Assembly (NCBI GenBank): GCA_016871055.1 | Contig: VFZW01000003.1 | Location: 1 to 62,777 of the forward strand | DNA: 62,777 nucleotides | Direction: 5' to 3' | Source: Acidobacteriota bacterium | Lineage (GTDB): Bacteria; Acidobacteriota; Terriglobia; Bryobacterales; Bryobacteraceae | Shown here: one piece after another, positions 52,419 through 62,721 of the stretch | Layout of the letters: each line of letters begins with the position of its first letter | Position numbering within the stretch: the first letter of the stretch is position 1 | Program-made: the position numbers and the translations under genes | Notes under the pieces: model-generated | What the model was told of the DNA's origin: nothing | Seen by the model: only the letters and a program-made list of their open reading frames with translations | Database searches by the model: none

Positions 52419-53323
52419 CAGGCGCCCACTTGGAACGAGAGCTCTTGACTGAAGACGGCGCCGCGCAAGCGGGCCACACCGGCGATCGTGTCCTCTCCGA
52501 AATAGTTCGAATAAACCGCGCGGGCCAGATATTCTCCTGGCTCGGGGCAATCGACTTCCGTTCTTAACTCGACCGTCTGCGACCCGCCCGGCGCCAGCCA
52601 TACGAACTGAATGCCGCTCTCCTCCGGAGCAAGAAGCGGCATCTCCTGCACTTCGATCGGCAGCGGCGTCACGCCTTCTTCGAGCTTCGGCCGGCGGCCG
52701 TAATAAAGCGAACAGCGCTCGTCGTAAACGGTCTGATTCAGCGTCCGCGGATGGGGGATCCAATACGGCTCGCGGCCTGTGTTGACAAACCGCAGTCTCG
52801 CCGGAATAATCTGCCGGCCCGGAACCGGCGCCGGCATCGAAAGTTCAACCGCAAGCGAACGGATCGGATTCTGTTTCGCGCGCTGCTCGATTTTCTGTAA
52901 GCGGTCAAGGAACGGAAACAAAGGCTCGAACAACTCGGCGTTGTTGCCGCCGATGAACTTCACCAGTTGCATTCCCCCCAACATCAGCGTGATGCGGATC
53001 CGCATGTCCATCGGCTCCAGCCGCACGGGCGGAATTTCGAACAGTCCGACCGCTTCAAGCAGATCGAGAAGTTCCGCGATCTCTTCCTTGGTCACCTGTC
53101 CGGCGAACTGCCCGATCGGATCGCCGCTGGCATCGGAAATGGAGCGCACGGTGGCGAAGTGGACCTCGCCGTTGCCAGTGATCGAGAGCCGCTCTTCATA
53201 GGCGCGGCCCGACGGCGCAAGCCCGGCGCCGTAGACGACATACCGTTCCAGACCAAAGCCCGCGAGCAGGGCGGGGTGCCCGGCCCGCGCCGCCGCCATC
53301 GCCTTCTTGAATATCGGATCCAT
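52418..53323 (-). CDS. Unknown protein with DUF6438-like front and beta-sandwich back
   Basis: The 301-residue protein begins MDPIFKKAMAAARAGHPALL. Residues about 40-110 (ERLSITGNGEVHFATVRSIS, GQVTKEEIAELLDLLEAVGL, FEIPPV) recall the DUF6438 type: a beta-strand pair, then a helix that measures an effect. After a helical linker (FLDRLQKIEQRAKQNPIRSL) comes an Ig-like domain (GRQIIPARLRFVNTGREPYW, GSQTVELRTEVDCPEPGEYL). No signal peptide is seen. It starts 2 nt behind the metallopeptidase stop. A partner or immunity role for the peptidase is possible but only inferred from position. Confidence 0.6.
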   Translation of the reverse strand: MDPIFKKAMAAARAGHPALLAGFGLERYVVYGAGLAPSGRAYEERLSITGNGEVHFATVRSISDASGDPIGQFAGQVTKEEIAELLDLLEAVGLFEIPPVRLEPMDMRIRITLMLGGMQLVKFIGGNNAELFEPLFPFLDRLQKIEQRAKQNPIRSLAVELSMPAPVPGRQIIPARLRFVNTGREPYWIPHPRTLNQTVYDERCSLYYGRRPKLEEGVTPLPIEVQEMPLLAPEESGIQFVWLAPGGSQTVELRTEVDCPEPGEYLARAVYSNYFGEDTIAGVARLRGAVFSQELSFQVGA

Positions 53324-53325
53324 CG

Positions 53326-54591
53326 TTAGTCGATCGCCTCGTAGACGTAGTCTTTGCCGTACTTTTTCTTGATGATACGCTTCGTCATCTCCACGATGCC
53401 ATGGTAGTGGCGTTTCTTGACCAGCTCGGTGCTGTTCATGATCGTGGTCGCGTCGATGCCGTTCACCGCGCCGTCGGTGTTAATTGTCGGATCCACCGCG
53501 CCGCCGGCGTATTCATCGGGATTGTCCAGATGGTGTCCCGCCTCGTGAGCGGCCATCTTCAGATCCGGATCGTCGAACGCGAAGTTGCCCGCATCCGAAC
53601 GCCAGCCGCCAGGCGCCATGTAGATGACATCGTCACCCGAGGTCGTCACCTCCGTGATTGTCATCGTCAGGTCGGTGTCGTACAAGCAGCAGCGAACGCC
53701 GTCGTCGGACCTGCACTCCTTGCGCTTGATCATCAGCGCATCGGTCCAGACGTCGTGCGCTTTCTGGCACCAGTCGGCTCGCTTCTTCACGTACTTGGCG
53801 TCGTTGAAATCGTAATCGGCGAAGGTCTCGGGCCACGTGCCGCCATACCGGGCCACGAACTTGGTTCCAGACTTCACGAACGTAGCGCCGAAATAGTTGG
53901 TTGCGCCCGGTGCAAAGCCGGCGGGCAGTGCGACCCAGGCGTTGCCGTCGTAATACTGGTCGGGCTGCATATGATTCAGATTCAGCGCGCGGCCCCACCG
54001 ATGTCCGTTCTCCGGACAGCCGCCCGCCTTGCCGTTAACGAAACCGGTCAGGTTGATCTTCGTCGCGCCCCAAGCTTTTCGTGCCTTGAGCGAAACCGTC
54101 ACCAGGTTCTTGAAATTCTCGATCTTCTGGTCCCACTTCGGGTCCATCGTGAATCCGCTCCAGTTACGGTGCGCGGTGAATGTCTGCTTATCGCCTTTGA
54201 TCAACCCATCGACGCGCAGCTTGGCTTCGGCGGTCCCGCCGCCGCCGGTCGCGATCGCCTTGAGCTCCTCGAATTCGAGAAAACTATCGTCGCTCTTCTG
54301 GAAACCGATGTTCTGGACTTTCCACTTCCACGAGCCCTTGCCATCGGTAAGCGCGATGTCGACCGCATCCGGCGGTGAATTCATGTCGACTAGAACCGCC
54401 GTGAACTCCACATGCGCCGAGTCGATGGGCAAGGACGTCTCGACCGTCAACTCGACCTCATCCCCGCAGACCGCCTTTTCCGGTTTCCACTTGACCAGAA
54501 TCGATCCTTGCGGCGTGATTCCGCCCGGCCGTTCGCACGGCGATACCTCGGCCAGGCGATGATAAAACCGGCACGCGAATGTGTCGCCCGT
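53326..54591 (-). CDS. Zinc metallopeptidase segment, in frame with the upstream OmpA gene after TAG
   Basis: The C-terminal part is a zinc peptidase with MAAHEAGHHLDNPDEYAGG (HExxH plus a nearby Asp/Glu), preceded by a beta-rich region (ILVKWKPEKAVCGDEVELTV, SWKWKVQNIGFQKSDDSFLE). Disulfide-type Cys pairs occur (RKECRSDDGVRCCLYD). The first usable start codon is a TTG at 54450, but protein-like sequence continues upstream in the same frame to the TAG at 54592, including DTFACRFYHRLAEVSPCE, which I know as the tail of OmpA/peptidoglycan-binding proteins. The segment is therefore probably the second half of one 730-codon gene (53326-55515) broken by an amber codon. The peptidase likely acts on cell-wall or surface proteins. 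Confidence 0.65.
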   Translation of the reverse strand, partial: TGDTFACRFYHRLAEVSPCERPGGITPQGSILVKWKPEKAVCGDEVELTVETSLPIDSAHVEFTAVLVDMNSPPDAVDIALTDGKGSWKWKVQNIGFQKSDDSFLEFEELKAIATGGGGTAEAKLRVDGLIKGDKQTFTAHRNWSGFTMDPKWDQKIENFKNLVTVSLKARKAWGATKINLTGFVNGKAGGCPENGHRWGRALNLNHMQPDQYYDGNAWVALPAGFAPGATNYFGATFVKSGTKFVARYGGTWPETFADYDFNDAKYVKKRADWCQKAHDVWTDALMIKRKECRSDDGVRCCLYDTDLTMTITEVTTSGDDVIYMAPGGWRSDAGNFAFDDPDLKMAAHEAGHHLDNPDEYAGGAVDPTINTDGAVNGIDATTIMNSTELVKKRHYHGIVEMTKRIIKKKYGKDYVYEAID

Positions 54592-55515
54592 CTAATCGAA
54601 CGTACGCGGATTCGCTTGCGGATTCCGCCGCTTCTCGCCGTCGCTCCAGAAACGCCCCTTGCACGCCGAGACCCCTTCGGAAACGCGCGGGCAGGGCCAG
54701 TCGGAAGGCATCGTCGAGCCGGCCGGAAAGAGATACGCGAGCACGCGCCGGTTGACCGAATTGCGTTCGTTGCGTTGGCCATGCTTGGCCGGCTGTTGCA
54801 ACGTGGTGTTCTCAGAAATCGAAAACACCATCGTCGGGTTAAATTCACTGCACCCCTGGATGTCGCCTTTGCCGCCCGAGTCGGCCCCCTTGTTGAGGAA
54901 GTCGGACTTGGTGCACGCTGCCGGCCACAGGTAGGCCATGTAGTCCGGGATTAGCGCCTTCCGCGTGTTGGCGCCCGCGGAGCCGTCCGCCGTCAGTCCC
55001 TTGGATTGTTGAAAGCTCTTGATCGCGTCCGTCGAGGTCGCGCTCGCTGATCCCGATGTTCCCCCGGTGTCGAAACCGAGGGCGGTCAACATCATCTGCG
55101 TTTCCCGCAGACCCCACGTTTTTCCGGCCGGTGCGGCTGTGAAAAACTTATCCCACGGCGCCGGGTCGCGCAGAAGGATAGCGTAAATAACCTCGGCGCG
55201 ACGGCCGCTCAGCGACTTGTTATACGTCTCGTCGCCGGTCGGATCGGCGTGACCGAACAGCGACATCGGGCAGCCCGGATGAGCGGCCCGAAGCGCGGCC
55301 AGCTCGGCGAGTTCGGCCTTGGCTTCCGGCCGGACAAAGCAGGAGTCGAAATCGAAACGCCCATCGTCGAGCTTCCAGCATGCCTCCGGCCGAGGCTGTC
55401 GCATGATGACGTTCTTTTCGCCTCTGGTTGTTGGTGAAAGGTAGACTGTTTGGTTCGGACGTGCGGGGTGACTTGCGGCGTGCCCGGCTTCGAGTTTCTT
55501 GTCTCCGTATGCCAT
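54592..55515 (-). CDS. OmpA-like / peptidoglycan-binding domain protein, ends at amber
   Basis: This 307-residue protein has an OmpA-type domain at about 45-125 (DSCFVRPEAKAELAELAALR, CPMSLFGHADPTGDETYNKS, LSGRRAEVIYAILLRD) and a peptidoglycan-binding-1 helical repeat at about 140-190 (GLRETQMMLTALGFD, IKSFQQSKGLTADGSAGANT). The Cys-containing C-terminal region (GCSEFNPTMVFSISENT, NSVNRRVLAYLFPAG) runs up to GRFWSDGEKRRNPQANPRTF and then TAG. The pattern is that of proteins encoded beside type VI or phage-tail-like secretion genes. There is no signal peptide, which also fits delivery by such a system. It starts 4 nt behind the LysM gene. Confidence 0.75.
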   Translation of the reverse strand: MAYGDKKLEAGHAASHPARPNQTVYLSPTTRGEKNVIMRQPRPEACWKLDDGRFDFDSCFVRPEAKAELAELAALRAAHPGCPMSLFGHADPTGDETYNKSLSGRRAEVIYAILLRDPAPWDKFFTAAPAGKTWGLRETQMMLTALGFDTGGTSGSASATSTDAIKSFQQSKGLTADGSAGANTRKALIPDYMAYLWPAACTKSDFLNKGADSGGKGDIQGCSEFNPTMVFSISENTTLQQPAKHGQRNERNSVNRRVLAYLFPAGSTMPSDWPCPRVSEGVSACKGRFWSDGEKRRNPQANPRTFD

Positions 55516-55519
55516 ACCA

Positions 55520-56761
55520 TCAACTGCCGTGCACTTCCTTCAGTTTGCCTTGCGTGTTCGGTCCGCATATCCCATCGACGCCGAGACTGTAGTCGCACTG
55601 AAACTCTTCGACCGCACTGCGAAATTTCATATCGTTTGGATCGCCCTTGTGTCCCGGATCGTAGCCTAGGTTCTCAAGCCGGCCTTCCTGCCCGCTGATC
55701 TCCTCCACCGGATCCAAATGCCCCAGCCGGACTTCGATTTCCTGCCCGTTCACAACCATCTTGCCGATCCGCTCGCAACTCGGATCGATATTCTTCTTCA
55801 CGCTCCCGTCGCCGGCCGTGCGAATCTTTTCGCCCTTGTCGACCTGCAAGTCGAGTTCGATGTCCGGAAGCGGATTGCCCGCCCAATCCAGTATGACGAT
55901 CTTTAATTGCAACAACTCGCCAATCGTCTGAAACGTGTGATACTCGCCGGTCGGAACGCTCTCTTCCTTCTTCTGCTTCGCGGGGATTTCCACGACGTCG
56001 CCCGGAAACAGAACATTCCCGTTGCGTTTGCCTTTCAGCGAGGCGTTCTTGCCGTCGTCCCAAATGGTCTTCCATAAGACGAACCCCGCATCGTGCGCGA
56101 TCGCGCTAATGTGGTCGCCCTGCTTCACCGTGTATGGGCCGGCCGGAATTTTCGGAGCGTGTTTGAAAAGTTCGACCGACTTGCCTTCCGCGAAACTCCC
56201 GGACTTGGACCACTCCTTGCCGCAGAGATCGGGGAACTTCACTTTGCAGGTGCCTGGGTCGATGCCGTCCTTGCGCACAACACCTTTGTCGTTCAGCGCC
56301 GTTTCGACGACCGTTCCGTCCGGCAGTGTGAGTACGACCTTCGTTCCTTTGACCGGACACTTCTTCGCATCGATCAGTTCGATCTCAATCCAGGTCTTCT
56401 TCGAGTCCTGCGACGGGTCTTTCTTCGAAGATGAACTTCCGCCCGCGCCAGCCGCTTTCTTCGCCGCTTCGATCGCGCCCGCCAAATCGAGCGTCGTTGT
56501 TGTCTGCGGCGCCGTTACAACCGACATCGTCCAGCGGCCCGATTCGACGCGCTTGGCGACTTCTTCCATTACATCGGCATCGCGGTATCGCGCGACGATC
56601 GGGCCGGCGTCCCTGGCCAACAATTCCCGCAATCGCTGTGTCGAGACGGGATCAAATCGCGACCGCCGCAGCATCGACGCATTCCCAGCATCCCCGCCGC
56701 CCTGACGCGGCATCGCGCTGATGTGCGCCAACATACCACCTATCCGAATACTGACTGTCAT
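55520..56761 (-). CDS. LysM and peptidoglycan-binding multidomain protein
   Basis: The protein has 413 residues. After an Arg-rich N-terminal region comes a beta domain typical of secretion-spike cargo (TWIEIELIDAKKCPVKGTKV, VLTLPDGTVVETALN, GIDPGTCKVKFPDL) at about 120-185. A LysM module follows at about 205-260 (YTVKQGDHISAIAHDAGF, GNVLFPGDVVEIPAKQ), then a second beta domain (LKIVILDWAGNPLPDIELD, RLGHLDPVEEISGQEGRL), and a C-terminal peptidoglycan-binding-1 domain (AVEEFQCDYSLGVDGICGPN). This order is familiar from proteins encoded with VgrG-type spikes. No signal peptide is present. It heads the leftward operon and diverges from dnaA. Confidence 0.85.
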   Translation of the reverse strand: MTVSIRIGGMLAHISAMPRQGGGDAGNASMLRRSRFDPVSTQRLRELLARDAGPIVARYRDADVMEEVAKRVESGRWTMSVVTAPQTTTTLDLAGAIEAAKKAAGAGGSSSSKKDPSQDSKKTWIEIELIDAKKCPVKGTKVVLTLPDGTVVETALNDKGVVRKDGIDPGTCKVKFPDLCGKEWSKSGSFAEGKSVELFKHAPKIPAGPYTVKQGDHISAIAHDAGFVLWKTIWDDGKNASLKGKRNGNVLFPGDVVEIPAKQKKEESVPTGEYHTFQTIGELLQLKIVILDWAGNPLPDIELDLQVDKGEKIRTAGDGSVKKNIDPSCERIGKMVVNGQEIEVRLGHLDPVEEISGQEGRLENLGYDPGHKGDPNDMKFRSAVEEFQCDYSLGVDGICGPNTQGKLKEVHGS

Positions 56762-57197
56762 GTTGTCTTTTCGAACTTCGCGGAATCCGCTCTATTGTCC
56801 CTACGCTATCAAAAGCGCGGACGCGGGGCAATTTCCATCAAATGCTTTTTTCGAAATTTCCACAACCCGGGATTTCGATTCCCCGGAACCGACTGTAACA
56901 CAATTGTCGGATTCCCGGCGGGGGTGTCAGGCGATCGTCACAGAATAGAAACAATTTCGATTGGAAATGTTTTCTCACTGAAAACAAGGGAGTTATTGTT
57001 CTTCGTGGTGCTTGTATTAGATCCCGGCGTCTGTGTTATTCTAAGGTTCCGCACCGCTGTTCCACTCAGCTAAATTGGGGGGTCTCCTCCCAGCTCTCAC
57101 CAGTGGAACATCCTCTGCCAACAAACTAATCCACTGGTTTTTTCACAGCTGTGGAAAACTTGTGGTATTCGTTCGTCTTCACTGCATTTGAACAACT
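56762..57197. promoter_or_regulatory. dnaA upstream region with DnaA-box-like sites
   Basis: This 436-bp AT-richer gap separates dnaA from the divergent LysM operon. It holds TGTGGAAAA (57150-57158), the reverse complement of TTTTCCACA, within a near-palindrome CACAGCTGTG flanked by T and A runs. It also holds ATTTCCACA (56856-56864) and an exact inverted pair TGTTCCACT (57058-57066) and AGTGGAACA (57102-57110). DnaA autoregulation and participation in the origin are likely; no further gene is seen. Confidence 0.6.
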
Positions 57198-58511
57198 ATG
57201 ACCACCTGGGATCAGATCAAACAACAACTCGCGCGGAACGTGAGCGCCGAGAGTTTTCAAAACTGGATCGCGCCGACCGAACAGCGCGAAGAATTTGGCG
57301 GAACCGTTGTCGTCCGTGTTCCGAGCGACGCCGCCAAAACGTGGATGGAACAGGAGTACGCCGAGAACATCCATTCGGCGATCCGGGCGATGCAGTTGAA
57401 CGTAAAAAGTGTGGTCTACGAAGTTGGCGCGGCGCCCGCGCCGCTTGCGAATCTGGTTGCCGATCGCCCGCAGAGCGAAATTCAGTTTTCACCGGCGGCT
57501 TCGCTGCTCAACGCCAAATACAGCTTCGCGAACTTCGTCGTCGGGTCGTGTAATCAGTTTGCGCACGCCGCCGCCCGCGCGGTTGCCGATAAACCGGCCG
57601 AGCGCTACAACCCGTTGTTTATCTATGGCGGCGTCGGAATGGGAAAAACACATCTGATGCACGCAATCGGACGGGCGTTGATGGAACGGTCCCCCGGGTC
57701 GCGCGTGGTTTACACATCGAGCGAACGGTTTATGAACGAGATGATCGCCTGCATCCGCACTGATCGCATGAGCCAGTTCCATAAGCATTACCGAAAGGCT
57801 GACGCGCTGCTGGTCGACGATGTCCAGATTCTAGCCGGCCGAGAACGGACGCAGGAAGAGTTCTTCCATACTTTCAACGAGTTACACGAACACGGCAAAC
57901 AGATTGTCATCTCGTCCGACCAATCGCCGAAGAACGTACAAGGCTTGATGGACCGGCTTCGCAGCCGCTTCGAGTGGGGACTGATGGTCGATGTGCAGCC
58001 GCCGGATCTCGAAACGAAAATGGCGATCCTGGACAAGAAGGCAGAGGCGGAAGGCGTACGTCTGCCGGAGGAGGTTCGCATCCACATCGCGACGAAGACG
58101 AAGTCCAACGTCCGCGAGCTCGAAGGCGCGCTGGTGAAGTTGATCGCCTACTCCAGCGTGACGGAATCCCCAATCACGTTGGCGATGACGCAGCAGGTAT
58201 TAAAGAACTTGAGCGCCGGATCGGAACGCCGCATCACAATTGAGGCCATCGTGAAAGCGGTAGCAGATAAATTTGGCATGCAGCCGGCGCAACTCAAGTT
58301 AAAGACGAACGTGCAGAACATCGCCTATCCACGTCAGATCGCGATGTACCTGGCCAAGGAACTGACGCCGGCGTCGTTGCCGGAGATCGGCCGGCACTTT
58401 GCCAACAAGCATCACACGACGGTCCTGCATTCGATCCAGAAGATCGAGAAGCTCCGGCAGCATGATAGCGATCTGAACAGGCTTATCCACAGCGTGATCG
58501 ATGCGTTTTGA
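57198..58511 (+). CDS. dnaA: Chromosomal replication initiator protein DnaA
   Basis: The 437-residue protein has all DnaA domains. Domain I is at about 1-75 (TTWDQIKQQLARNVSAESFQ). After a short linker, the AAA+ domain begins with KYSFANFVVGSCNQFAHAAA, Walker A YGGVGMGKTHLMHAIG and Walker B LLVDDVQILAGRE. Domain IV has the DNA-binding signature LPEIGRHFANKHHTTVLHSI. It melts the origin and loads the helicase. Domain II is short. The signature has His where Asp of the usual R-D-H-T-T-V motif stands. A perfect TTATCCACA box lies inside the last codons. Confidence 0.97.
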   Translation: MTTWDQIKQQLARNVSAESFQNWIAPTEQREEFGGTVVVRVPSDAAKTWMEQEYAENIHSAIRAMQLNVKSVVYEVGAAPAPLANLVADRPQSEIQFSPAASLLNAKYSFANFVVGSCNQFAHAAARAVADKPAERYNPLFIYGGVGMGKTHLMHAIGRALMERSPGSRVVYTSSERFMNEMIACIRTDRMSQFHKHYRKADALLVDDVQILAGRERTQEEFFHTFNELHEHGKQIVISSDQSPKNVQGLMDRLRSRFEWGLMVDVQPPDLETKMAILDKKAEAEGVRLPEEVRIHIATKTKSNVRELEGALVKLIAYSSVTESPITLAMTQQVLKNLSAGSERRITIEAIVKAVADKFGMQPAQLKLKTNVQNIAYPRQIAMYLAKELTPASLPEIGRHFANKHHTTVLHSIQKIEKLRQHDSDLNRLIHSVIDAF

Positions 58512-58759
58512 GAGACTTAGGCGTGGTTTCCACAGCCAGGGTCGATTTGGGGTTGAGGAAGCTTGTGGAACAGTTGAGGCGCCGAAATCTTCCGCAACTT
58601 CCCTCAACAAAATCCGCAGTCGTGTGTGGCGGGAAGCACTTTGGTTTTGTATAATTTAGAGAGAATTCAACATATCCACAACTCCTACGATTCCGGTACA
58701 GTAATTGTTCTCTTCATTCTCTACTAAGAAACCGGAAGAGCAGAGCAAAGGCGGCAACA
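58483..58759. promoter_or_regulatory. dnaA-dnaN intergenic region, probable oriC with DnaA boxes
   Basis: DnaA-box matches cluster here: TTATCCACA (58483-58491, inside the dnaA end), GTTTCCACA (58526-58534), TGTGGAACA (58564-58572, reverse strand) and ATATCCACA (58672-58680). An AT-rich run at about 58640-58735 could be the unwinding element. A perfect -10 hexamer TATAAT (58650-58655) in the same run probably serves dnaN, although no good -35 is visible. Location between dnaA and dnaN is a frequent origin position. Confidence 0.65.
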
Positions 58760-59875
58760 ATGGAATTCACAATCAATCGAGCGGACCTGGTGCGCGAACT
58801 GGCGCTCTCGCAAGGCGTTGTCGAGAAGAAGTCCACGATTCCAATTTTGTCGAACGTGCTGATCGAGGCTGAGGAGGATCGCATCGTCCTCACCGCCACC
58901 GATCTGGAGCTTGGCATACGCACGGCCTGTCCGGCGAAGGTGAAGAAGGCGGGGTCGGGTACCATCCCGGCCAAGAAACTGATGGACTACGTCCGCCTGC
59001 TTCCGGAAGGCGAGATCGTCGTCAAGTTCGGCGATAACCAGTGGGCGTCGTTGACCTGCGGCAAATCGAAAACGCGCATCGCCGGCATGAGCCGCGAGAG
59101 TTTTCCCGAGTTGCCGGAGATGCCCGCGCTGATCGCGCAGCTTCCCGTCAAGGTTCTCGCCGGCATGATCCAGCGAACGATCTTTTCCATCTCCGCGGAA
59201 GAATCGCGCTTCACGCTAAATGGCGCGCTGCTGCTGGTCCGGCCCGAGGGTCTGGTGATGGTTTCGACCGACAGCCACCGCCTGGCGGCCGTCGAGGCGC
59301 CGCTCGAGCTGCAGCTGCAAAATAACGAACCCTTCCGCGCGCTGCTTCCGCGCAAGGCGATGAACGAGCTAATGAAGGTCGCCGCCGAATCGGCCGAAGG
59401 AACGATGATGTCGTTCGCGGGCGACGAGAACCACCTATTCTTCCAGATCGGCGACCGCCTGCTGATCGGCCGCAAGCTGACCGGCAATTTCCCCGACTAC
59501 GAACGCGTCCTGCCGAAAGAACACGCCAATGTCATCGTGCTGGCCAAGGACGTCCTGCGCGGCTCGCTCGAACGCGTCATGCAGTTCTCCGACGAACGTT
59601 CCCGCGCCATCAAGTTCCGCGCGGCCGATGGCGAGGTGACCTTACACTCGTCGCTGTCGGAGACCGGCGAATCGGAAGAGACGATTACGGTCGACTACAA
59701 CGGCGCCAAGGTCGATATCGGCTTCAACGCCCAGTACATTCTCGATTTTCTCCGGGCCATCGACGAGCCCTCAGTGACTTTCCACTTCAAAGATTCCGGC
59801 GCGGCCGGCGAACTTCGCCCCGCCGGCGACACCAACCTCAAATACCGGTATGTCGTCATGCCGATGCGGATCTGA
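58760..59875 (+). CDS. dnaN: DNA polymerase III subunit beta (sliding clamp)
   Basis: The 371-residue protein shows the three-fold clamp architecture. Domain I opens MEFTINRADLVRELALSQGV with IPILSNVLIEAEEDRIVLTA. Domain II includes FSISAEESRFTLNGALLL and VSTDSHRLAAVEAPLEL. Domain III ends with VTFHFKDSGAAGELRPAGDT and the conserved last strand YRYVVMPMRI. It forms the ring that tethers DNA polymerase III. An AAAGGCGG lies just before the ATG. It follows dnaA across the probable origin; no recF lies between it and gyrB. Confidence 0.97.
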   Translation: MEFTINRADLVRELALSQGVVEKKSTIPILSNVLIEAEEDRIVLTATDLELGIRTACPAKVKKAGSGTIPAKKLMDYVRLLPEGEIVVKFGDNQWASLTCGKSKTRIAGMSRESFPELPEMPALIAQLPVKVLAGMIQRTIFSISAEESRFTLNGALLLVRPEGLVMVSTDSHRLAAVEAPLELQLQNNEPFRALLPRKAMNELMKVAAESAEGTMMSFAGDENHLFFQIGDRLLIGRKLTGNFPDYERVLPKEHANVIVLAKDVLRGSLERVMQFSDERSRAIKFRAADGEVTLHSSLSETGESEETITVDYNGAKVDIGFNAQYILDFLRAIDEPSVTFHFKDSGAAGELRPAGDTNLKYRYVVMPMRI

Positions 59876-59893
59876 AGCGTTACCTAGGAATAA

Positions 59894-62326
<2,433 letters not shown>

Positions 62327-62352
62327 CTGCGCTCCGGCTTGTCATGGGTCGC

Positions 62353-62658
62353 CTAGCCATGTCTAATTACGGTTCGTACAATTTCCAGGAGTGCGAGTCG
62401 AGCCTCGTTCAAGTCCTCGCGCAAGGCGGGGAGCGGAACTCCCGAGTGAGACCTGTTGCCGACTATCGGTTTGTGTGCGACGTCCAGTGGGCGAATTGCG
62501 CGAATGCCCCGCACTGGCAACTGTACGACCGCATTGTCCGAAGGTATTGTTCCTCGCATTCGCGTCTCTTTCGCACTTGAATATTTGCCCCAGTCCACGG
62601 ACATATTATCGCCCTGTATCCTGAACACGCCCGGTTGCAGATCGTCGTCTCTGAACAA
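62353..62658 (-). CDS. Conserved hypothetical protein, start uncertain
   Basis: The protein-like frame reads FRDDDLQPGVFRIQGDNMSV, DWGKYSSAKETRMRGTIPSD, NAVVQLPVRGIRAIRPLDVA, HKPIVGNRSHSGVPLPALRE. I remember this kind of short protein (V-D-W-x-K-Y-S, A-D-N-x-V, N-R-x-H-x-x-V) as a conserved hypothetical family without known function. A TTG at 62658 gives 101 residues; the ATG at 62604 would cut off the conserved first block. Upstream in frame, residues such as PTAFRRW are encoded by a hairpin repeat, so the original N-terminus may have been replaced. It is convergent with gyrB, 26 bp away. Confidence 0.55.
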   Translation of the reverse strand: MFRDDDLQPGVFRIQGDNMSVDWGKYSSAKETRMRGTIPSDNAVVQLPVRGIRAIRPLDVAHKPIVGNRSHSGVPLPALREDLNEARLALLEIVRTVIRHG

Positions 62659-62660
62659 CC

Positions 62661-62721
62661 ACCGCCTGAAGGCGGTGGGGTCGATGGGCGACTGAAAGTC
62701 GCAGGACGCGGCTGAAGCCGC
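62661..62721. repeat. Cluster of three small perfect hairpins (REP-like)
   Basis: Three palindromes follow each other: ACCGCCT-GA-AGGCGGT (62661-62676), GCGACT-GAA-AGTCGC (62688-62702) and GCGGCT-GA-AGCCGC (62708-62721). All share a CT-GA-A/AG core around the loop. Such stem-loops resemble dispersed intergenic repeats of Solibacter-like genomes, but only one cluster lies in this window. To the right edge (62722-62777) nothing else is seen. Confidence 0.6.

Noticed and set aside
11394-54594. Genome-wide recoding of TAG as a sense codon
   Set aside because: Several intact genes here end naturally at TAG (for example the anti-sigma gene at 2662, DUF2760 at 42240 and gltX at 22843), so TAG is a working stop codon in this organism.
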